Origin: Onstottus_B sp049273855
GTDB lineage: Bacteria > Acidobacteriota > Blastocatellia > UBA7656
Length of the DNA: 14,653 nt
Assembly: GCA_049273855.1 (NCBI GenBank)
Contig: JBASRN010000180.1
Span: forward strand, 1-14,653
Direction: 5' to 3'
Each line of letters opens with the position of its first letter. Position 1 is the stretch's first letter. This document shows positions 7,471 through 14,653 of this stretch, piece by piece. The notes under the pieces are model-generated. The model worked only from the letters and a program-made list of their open reading frames with translations, was not told where the DNA came from and searched no databases. Both the position numbers and the translations under genes were made by a program.

Positions 7471-7637
7471 TTAAACAATCTGGGCTGGCAGAGCCGCATT
7501 CGTTGGATCATCAAACCGGGCAACGAGGTTTTTCTGGTCTTCAATCAGGGCTGGCTTCAAGATGAACGGGGCGGCTTTCATTTCAATCTAGCGACACGAG
7601 TCTCGCGGGCAAGCTCCAGTATACGTTCAGATCTTGA
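7471..7637 (+). pseudogene. 3' remnant of a DUF5916-like outer-membrane protein gene, frameshifted
   Basis: Right after the ATPase stop, the same frame reads NNLGWQSRIRWIIKPGNEVF and continues LVFNQGW, with no start codon of its own. This resembles the very C-terminus of DUF5916-type proteins, which end in an RFRW-x-PGN-x-LF-x-V-[YF]N strand pair followed by a KLQYTFR-type last strand. That last strand is present but in another frame: after TRVSR (to 7608) two extra bases at 7609-7610 are followed by K-L-Q-Y-T-F-R-S and TGA at 7635-7637. The piece is therefore a truncated, frameshifted relic of a larger gene whose first several hundred codons are gone. The family assignment is from memory of the motif; the frameshift reading is directly visible. 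Confidence 0.6.
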
Positions 7638-7806
7638 CCCTGAGAGTAATACCAAGGACACTTTGTGCACAAACACAAGGCCGACGTCGCGTTCCCGGGA
7701 AGCAGGCTATGACTAACGCTCAAGCCTCCGCCGCTTGTGATAGGATGCCGTTGTGGCGGACGAGGCGAGCCGGCGCGCAGCGATGATAGTTGCCCAGCCT
7801 GCGGCC
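7638..7806. other. Non-coding part of the convergent junction
   Basis: No gene is recognised between the remnant and the GMC fusion stop. An imperfect inverted repeat (CCTCCGCC at 7725-7732 against GGCGG and AGG at 7755-7765, with a three-base bulge and a loop of about 22) could act as a shared terminator for the two converging transcription units, but neither side has a T-run, so this is weak. A 12-base palindrome at 7662-7673 (TTTGTGCACAAA) is within chance expectation. Confidence 0.4.
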
Positions 7807-10293
7807 CTACACCGCTTTGATCCGGATGTTGCGGAAAGCTACCCTCCCGGTATGTGTTTGTAAGCCAATGAAGCTTGGCGTGCTGGGCGAGGTCGGCTGG
7901 CCGCGACCCGCCTGCGTGTTAGTGAACTTTGTCACCTGTTGGCCATTGAGTAACACCGTATATTCCTGAGCCATGACGCGGATCTCGAACTCGTTCCACT
8001 GGCCCGGCGGACGGGCGGGTTGCTTTGACAGAGTCTGGCTCACTTCGTTGTAGATGGCGCCGGTCTTGTGAATCCCGGCGGCGTCAGGGGCTCCTAGCTC
8101 ATCGATCTGCACCTCGAAGCCAAAATCGACCGCCACGTATGCCGCGTTGTTGTAATTCTTGCTCTCTGGGTCTGGAAAGCGCACAAACACGCCAGAGTTA
8201 GCGTCCTGCTGCCAGCGCAGAAACTCCAGCATGAGCGCGAAGTTCGGCGGCGTCGGCTTTGTGCACCAGAACAGCCCGATATCCGTGCCGGGGATCGATT
8301 CCAGCGCACCGTCGACGATTATGAATGAACCGGGGTTATCTCTGCCGGGTTGATTCTTAATGCTCGCCATACGCCACGCGGCTGTGCTCGCGCCATCAAA
8401 CAGCGGTTGAAAGCCGTCGCCGGTCGGCACGACTGGACCAACGGCGAGCTTATCTGCCAATCGGCGCGCCAGCGCAACGCCCGTCAACATCGGGTTTGGC
8501 GAGCCCAAAGTGGGAAACAGGGCCGGCCCGGCTACATAGACGTTGCTGGTGCCACGGATGCGTCCGTCAGAATCGGTTACCGAGGTGGCAGGGTTAGTCC
8601 CCATCGCGAGCGTGCCGCCCTCATGGTGGGTTGTCCCCAGCCCATCACGACGTTTGCTGATCACTTCCAGCGGCTCGCTGCCGGCAAAGATTTTCGACAC
8701 GTCATCGGCCGCTTTATCCATCACGTCCCATAACTCATTATCCTTGGCCGTAGTGGTGATTCGTACAAACGCGCGGCGAGCGCCATACTCATCCGGCTCG
8801 TTGTCAAGCGAGACAAAGCTATTGCTGTTTTGTGACTCCATCTCGCCGATACCTCGAATAGTAATCACCACGTGGGTATCCGTGACGCCTTTGAATGGTT
8901 CGAAGCCATCAATGTCAGGAATTTTCCTAAACAGCTCCGTTTCCGAGTCGGTCCCTAAAGCTCCCAGGCCGGAGGCTGTGATCTGCAAGTGAAAGTGGCC
9001 TGGTTTGCCATCGGCAAAAGTGTGTCGGCCTTTAACGAATAGCGCCGAGGCCTGCAGTTCCTTGATGTCTACTCCGAGCTTGGCCAGCGCCTTGCGCGGT
9101 ACACGGATGTCAAGATTTGACCTGAGATGACCCATTAGGTTGCGACCCACTGGCAAGCCTGGTCGTGCGTCAGCAGGAATAGCGTCCATAAGCAGCAACG
9201 CTTGGCGCGTGGACTCGATCGTCCCCTGCGCGATGATCACCACTGCCCCTTCGGCTATTGGAATGGCCCCGAGACCGGTGTCGATTGCATTTACCCTCCA
9301 CCCTGAAGAGGCGGCAGTAGGCAGCAATCGTTTGACGTGACAGTGGGGCACGATCATCAGCCGCTTTTTGAAATCATCGCCGCCTGCTTCCGTGTAAGCA
9401 GCCCGCGCGGCCTTGATCAGCAGAGGGGTGGTGCTGAACTTATTAGTCGGGAAAAACCCAGCCCGCGAGGCGCGGCTCTGCACAGCCAACGGCGCTTCCA
9501 GCTTCAAGATGTCTTGGGCGGAAGTAGCAGCAGTAACACCCGCGCCGGTGCCGGCAGCCAATGTCGGATCAAGCGCTGGAGCGGCTCCGGCAGCCAGGGC
9601 CGCGCTTGAGGTCGCGGAAATTACAAGCGGCAATTGCGCTAGCGGGACCGCTGCCGTCACTTTGTTGGCTGCGATGGCATCGAACAGTTGCTTGCGCAGC
9701 GCCTCGTGAAGCTCGCCGTGGATAAAGTCATTGGTCTCAGTCACGCCAATCTGCTCGGCCGATTCGCGAAAATACCGGCCTTTGAGATCGTTGACCACAT
9801 CGGCTGGCCAAAAGGCCGTATCTAATTCGGTGTCGAGCGGCTGGGGTGACCACCCGCCCCAGTACAGCGACCGGCCCCCAACGCAGTAGGCCAGCCCTGG
9901 GAACCCCTTTGGCACGTCGGAATGCCAGGCCAGACCCCAGACTTCGTTTCGGGCCTGCTTATCCTGACCGATAGCACGCAGGTCGGCGATGCTGGTGGCC
10001 GATGGCGGATTCAAACCTAACGCACCCATGTTTTGCACGTGCTCGGGCAGGGCGAATGGCCCTCCCTCCAGCACAAGGATACGGTGGCTGTGGGTCTTGT
10101 CCTTGTAAAACAGATGTTGGGCCAGCGCAGCCCCAAATGTTCCGCCGCCAAGAATAACGACGTCGAAGGGGCGTGCATCCGCGCGCACGCTCGTGCCGGT
10201 TGAGCGCAGTGCTTCGTCCAGGCCGTTACAGATGTAACGCCCGACTACATCGCGCGAGAAGTCGGTGCTTTGAGCGGTAGGACTTGTTGGCAT
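7807..10293 (-). CDS. GMC-family FAD oxidoreductase fused to a DUF1080 (3-keto-disaccharide hydrolase-like) domain
   Basis: From the ATG at 10293 the protein has 828 residues. The FAD-binding dinucleotide fold starts near residue 43 (FDVVILGGGTFGAALAQHL). GMC oxidoreductase features follow: a VGGRSLYWGGWSPQ segment, and the C-terminal catalytic block THHEGGTLAMG (His near 555), NVYVAGPALFPTLGSPNPML and ALARRLADKL. Near 216-276 lies an Ala-rich, low-complexity stretch. From about 628 the chain continues into a DUF1080 beta-sandwich: FQPLFDGASTAAWR, NSGVFVRFPDP, GFEVQIDE, GQWNEFEIRV, ending in VAFRNIRIKAV. Some GMC enzymes oxidise sugar hydroxyls, and DUF1080 proteins include hydrolases that cleave 3-keto-glycosides, so one chain may oxidise then cleave a glycoside. 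No export signal is visible. Substrate is unknown and both activities are inferred from family. Confidence 0.88.
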   Translation of the reverse strand: MPTSPTAQSTDFSRDVVGRYICNGLDEALRSTGTSVRADARPFDVVILGGGTFGAALAQHLFYKDKTHSHRILVLEGGPFALPEHVQNMGALGLNPPSATSIADLRAIGQDKQARNEVWGLAWHSDVPKGFPGLAYCVGGRSLYWGGWSPQPLDTELDTAFWPADVVNDLKGRYFRESAEQIGVTETNDFIHGELHEALRKQLFDAIAANKVTAAVPLAQLPLVISATSSAALAAGAAPALDPTLAAGTGAGVTAATSAQDILKLEAPLAVQSRASRAGFFPTNKFSTTPLLIKAARAAYTEAGGDDFKKRLMIVPHCHVKRLLPTAASSGWRVNAIDTGLGAIPIAEGAVVIIAQGTIESTRQALLLMDAIPADARPGLPVGRNLMGHLRSNLDIRVPRKALAKLGVDIKELQASALFVKGRHTFADGKPGHFHLQITASGLGALGTDSETELFRKIPDIDGFEPFKGVTDTHVVITIRGIGEMESQNSNSFVSLDNEPDEYGARRAFVRITTTAKDNELWDVMDKAADDVSKIFAGSEPLEVISKRRDGLGTTHHEGGTLAMGTNPATSVTDSDGRIRGTSNVYVAGPALFPTLGSPNPMLTGVALARRLADKLAVGPVVPTGDGFQPLFDGASTAAWRMASIKNQPGRDNPGSFIIVDGALESIPGTDIGLFWCTKPTPPNFALMLEFLRWQQDANSGVFVRFPDPESKNYNNAAYVAVDFGFEVQIDELGAPDAAGIHKTGAIYNEVSQTLSKQPARPPGQWNEFEIRVMAQEYTVLLNGQQVTKFTNTQAGRGQPTSPSTPSFIGLQTHTGRVAFRNIRIKAV

Positions 10294-10299
10294 GCTAAG

Positions 10300-10306
10300 T
10301 TCCTCC
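10300..10306 (-). promoter_or_regulatory. Ribosome binding site deciding the GMC fusion start
   Basis: On the minus strand GGAGGAA is followed by six bases (CTTAGC) and the ATG at 10293-10291. The upstream in-frame ATG at 10308 overlaps this site by one base and would have no site of its own. The start is therefore placed at 10293 rather than five codons earlier. Confidence 0.75.
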
Positions 10307-10331
10307 ATTAGGGTTCGAGGGACCCTGGTCG

Positions 10332-10360
10332 ATTCAAGGTGAAGCGCATTCCCTTGTCAA
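10332..10360 (-). promoter_or_regulatory. Candidate sigma-70-type promoter of the GMC fusion gene
   Basis: On the minus strand a perfect TTGACA (10360-10355) is separated by 17 bases from TTGAAT (10337-10332; four of six matches to the -10 consensus). Transcription would begin near 10325, giving a leader of about 30 bases before the ATG at 10293, with the ribosome site at 10300-10306. The -35 box lies inside the 20-base interruption of the inverted repeat at 10343-10414. Acidobacterial promoters are poorly defined, so this is a consensus match only. Confidence 0.45.
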
Positions 10361-10414
10361 AGACATGGCACCAGTTTCCGATGCCTAGAGCGGCCGTCCA
10401 AACTGGAATGCGCT
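10343..10414. repeat. Interrupted inverted repeat upstream of the GMC fusion gene
   Basis: The right arm AAACTGGAATGCGCT (10400-10414) is the exact reverse complement of AGCGCATTCC (10343-10352) joined to AGTTT (10373-10377). The left arm is split by 20 bases (10353-10372), and 22 bases separate the inner ends. All fifteen positions of the right arm therefore have a partner. It may be an operator, a decayed mobile-element end, or a structured element; nothing in the sequence decides between these. Confidence 0.6.
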
Positions 10415-10543
10415 ACGAAGAAGTTTGATTGACAATGATGTGCGTGAGGCTGACGAAGATTAATCCTTGTCAGCGGAACGGCACGTTGCAACGAGTCCGT
10501 AGAGTGACTTGTTGAAGCTACCGCCTTCTAGTGGGCTCGTCAA

Positions 10544-10578
10544 GGACACAGGCGGACACAGGACAACGGCGGACACAG
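10544..10578. repeat. Short direct repeats of GGACACAG
   Basis: GGACACAG occurs three times, at 10544-10551, 10554-10561 and 10571-10578. The last two are extended copies, GGCGGACACAG at 10551-10561 and 10568-10578, 17 bases apart. They could be protein-binding repeats, slippage products or the worn end of a small mobile element. Confidence 0.6.
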
Positions 10579-10603
10579 TCGAACTCAAGTAGTAACGCAC
10601 TAT

Positions 10604-10639
10604 CTGTCGCATAGAGCAATCCCCAGTATGCGCAGACAG
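10604..10639 (-). terminator. Imperfect hairpin just after the RND pump gene
   Basis: Read on the minus strand, five bases past the TGA, CTGT-CTG-CGCATA (10639-10627) pairs with TATGCG-ACAG (10613-10604): ten pairs with a three-base bulge and a 13-base loop. No T-run follows, so it is not a classical intrinsic terminator. It may protect the 3' end of the transcript or assist termination. Confidence 0.3.
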
Positions 10640-10643
10640 AGGG

Positions 10644-13769
<3,126 letters not shown>

Positions 13770-13773
13770 GGAA

Positions 13774-14653
13774 TTACGTTTCGTGCGAATGGGCGCCTGC
13801 GTCTGCCGGCCGCAGCTCTTGCAGCCTGATCTGATAAGCTCCCTGGGTGACGACGCGCTCTCCCGGTTGTAGTCCCGAGAGCACCGCGACCTTGTTGCCG
13901 TATTCATCCCCGATCGTCACCTCGCGGCGCTGGAACTCTTCGCCCGAAAGCAAGACATAGACGATCTTCTTGCCTTCATTGTCGAGCACTGCTCCCTTCG
14001 GAATGATCAAGGCATCGGCCCCCTCTCCTGCATCAAGCCGCACGTTGGCTTGCATACCAATTCGCAGCGTGCCGTCACGGTTCGGCACCTCAAAGGTGAC
14101 AGTCGCGGCCCGCGACTGCTCGTTAATTACAGCTCCGATATCCAGGATTTTGCCGCTGAACTCAACCCCGGGATAGGCCGAAGTCGTGAAGACGGGTTTA
14201 GCCTGACGGCTGAGGAAAGACAGATCGCGCTCGAAGATTGGCGCTTCGACCCAGACAGTATCCAGGTTTACGATCTCGACGATCTGCTCTCCCGGCGCGA
14301 CCTGCTCGCCCATAGCCTTGCTCACTTTGACGACCGTGCCTGAGATCGGCGCGCTCACCGCATAGCTTGTTGAGGTGCCAATGCCGCCGAGTCTCCCCTC
14401 GGACCCTCCTAAAGCTTTCGCCTGTTCGGTGGCGGCGGCAAGGGTGGCCTGCGCGGCTTTGTAGTCAGCCTCGGCTGCTTGAAGCTGGCGTAGCGAATAA
14501 GCTTTGCGGTCGTAGAGTCGCTGTGCGCGCTCGTATTCGATCTTTGCCTGGTTAACACGGACTTGCGTTTCATTAGCAACCTGTATGAGACGCCGGCGCT
14601 CTCCATCTATGCGGGATTGCTCAATGCGTAGCTGGGCATTGCCGGCGGCGATC
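13774..14653 (-). CDS. RND efflux periplasmic adaptor (CusB/CzcB, HlyD-type membrane fusion protein), 5' partial
   Basis: The minus-strand frame is open to the right edge (first full codon at 14652), giving 292 residues without the N-terminus. A shorter reading that starts with GTG at 14358 is only an internal codon: the preceding residues continue in frame as GGIGTSTSYAVSAPISGTVV. The visible part begins in the alpha-helical hairpin (QLRIEQSRIDGERRRLIQV, then YERAQRLYDRKAYSLRQLQA and KAAQATLAAATEQAKAL), which docks on the outer-membrane channel. It proceeds through the lipoyl half-motif (SAPISGTVVKV, GEQVAPGEQIVEI), the beta-barrel domain (EAPIFERDLSFL) and the membrane-proximal domain (LIIPKGAVLDNEGKKIVYVL, LQPGERVVTQGAYQIRLQEL). 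The tail, GAHSHET, has two His. It links the pump gene just downstream to an outer-membrane factor not seen here. Confidence 0.9.
   Translation of the reverse strand, partial: IAAGNAQLRIEQSRIDGERRRLIQVANETQVRVNQAKIEYERAQRLYDRKAYSLRQLQAAEADYKAAQATLAAATEQAKALGGSEGRLGGIGTSTSYAVSAPISGTVVKVSKAMGEQVAPGEQIVEIVNLDTVWVEAPIFERDLSFLSRQAKPVFTTSAYPGVEFSGKILDIGAVINEQSRAATVTFEVPNRDGTLRIGMQANVRLDAGEGADALIIPKGAVLDNEGKKIVYVLLSGEEFQRREVTIGDEYGNKVAVLSGLQPGERVVTQGAYQIRLQELRPADAGAHSHET

Larger units (their letters stand above)
10415..10643. other. Intergenic region between the RND operon and the GMC fusion gene
   Basis: No reading frame of credible length or family resemblance is seen on either strand. The visible structures are a group of GGACACAG repeats (10544-10578) and an imperfect hairpin next to the RND stop (10604-10639), both listed separately. 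The remaining part (10415-10543) shows nothing recognisable. Together with 10309-10414 it leaves about 350 bases without a gene. Confidence 0.5.

Noticed and set aside
7662..7673. Perfect 12-base palindrome TTTGTGCACAAA
   Set aside because: A few such palindromes are expected by chance in a window of this size, and it is not placed at a promoter.
10429..10456. Second TTGACA on the + strand in the intergenic region
   Set aside because: No -10-like hexamer at suitable spacing and no + strand gene downstream.
13770..13907. N-terminal extension of the RND pump
   Set aside because: It lies over the 3' end of the adaptor gene and encodes an Arg/Ser-rich stretch foreign to the family; MLNRIIQWSL at 13769 is a typical pump start.
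14409..14606. 65-codon minus strand frame near the right edge
   Set aside because: It is out of frame with the adaptor protein, whose coiled-coil sequence is continuous through the same bases.

Overview
The window is bacterial chromosomal DNA of moderately high GC with a Gram-negative (diderm) gene content: an O/P-type outer-membrane porin, a Tat-exported superoxide dismutase, lipoproteins and a heavy-metal RND efflux system. The combination of small secreted lectin-like domain proteins, an oxidoreductase fused to a DUF1080 domain and a DUF5916-like outer-membrane remnant suggests an Acidobacteriota-type soil or metagenome-derived genome. That placement is inference from gene style; no rRNA or marker gene is present.

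Left half (1-7455, all + strand): a tightly packed eight-gene run with gaps of 4 to 84 bases. In order it encodes a lipoprotein with a concanavalin-like domain (5' end outside the window), a Tat-exported Fe/Mn superoxide dismutase of a divergent type, an OprO/OprP-like porin, a second exported paralogue of the first gene, then a three-part ABC importer of the ferric/AfuA class (binding protein, double-length permease, short ATPase). A stand-alone ChrB C-terminal (chromate-resistance) domain gene sits between permease and ATPase. The layout suggests one pathway from outer membrane (porin) through periplasm (two lectin-like proteins, SOD, binding protein) and inner membrane (permease, ATPase) to cytoplasm (ChrB_C). 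The binding protein lacks the adjacent-tyrosine motif of iron(III) binders, so the cargo is unknown; a metal or oxyanion is the working idea.

Middle (7456-7806): the convergent junction. It holds the frameshifted last 55 or so codons of what looks like a DUF5916-type outer-membrane protein and no intact gene.

Right half (7807-14653, all - strand): an 828-residue GMC-family FAD oxidoreductase fused to a C-terminal DUF1080 (3-keto-disaccharide hydrolase-like) domain, with its own plausible promoter inside an unusual interrupted inverted repeat. Beyond a 350-base non-coding stretch lie a CusA/CzcA-type RND pump gene and the membrane fusion protein gene, which runs off the right edge. These two form an efflux operon read right to left, with any outer-membrane partner or regulator outside the window. 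The methionines that mark Cu/Ag pumps are not seen, so the metal is unassigned.

Several starts were moved from the longest reading frame: the binding protein to 3560, the ATPase to 6745, the GMC fusion to 10293 and the RND pump to 13769. The first and last genes are both cut by the window edges.
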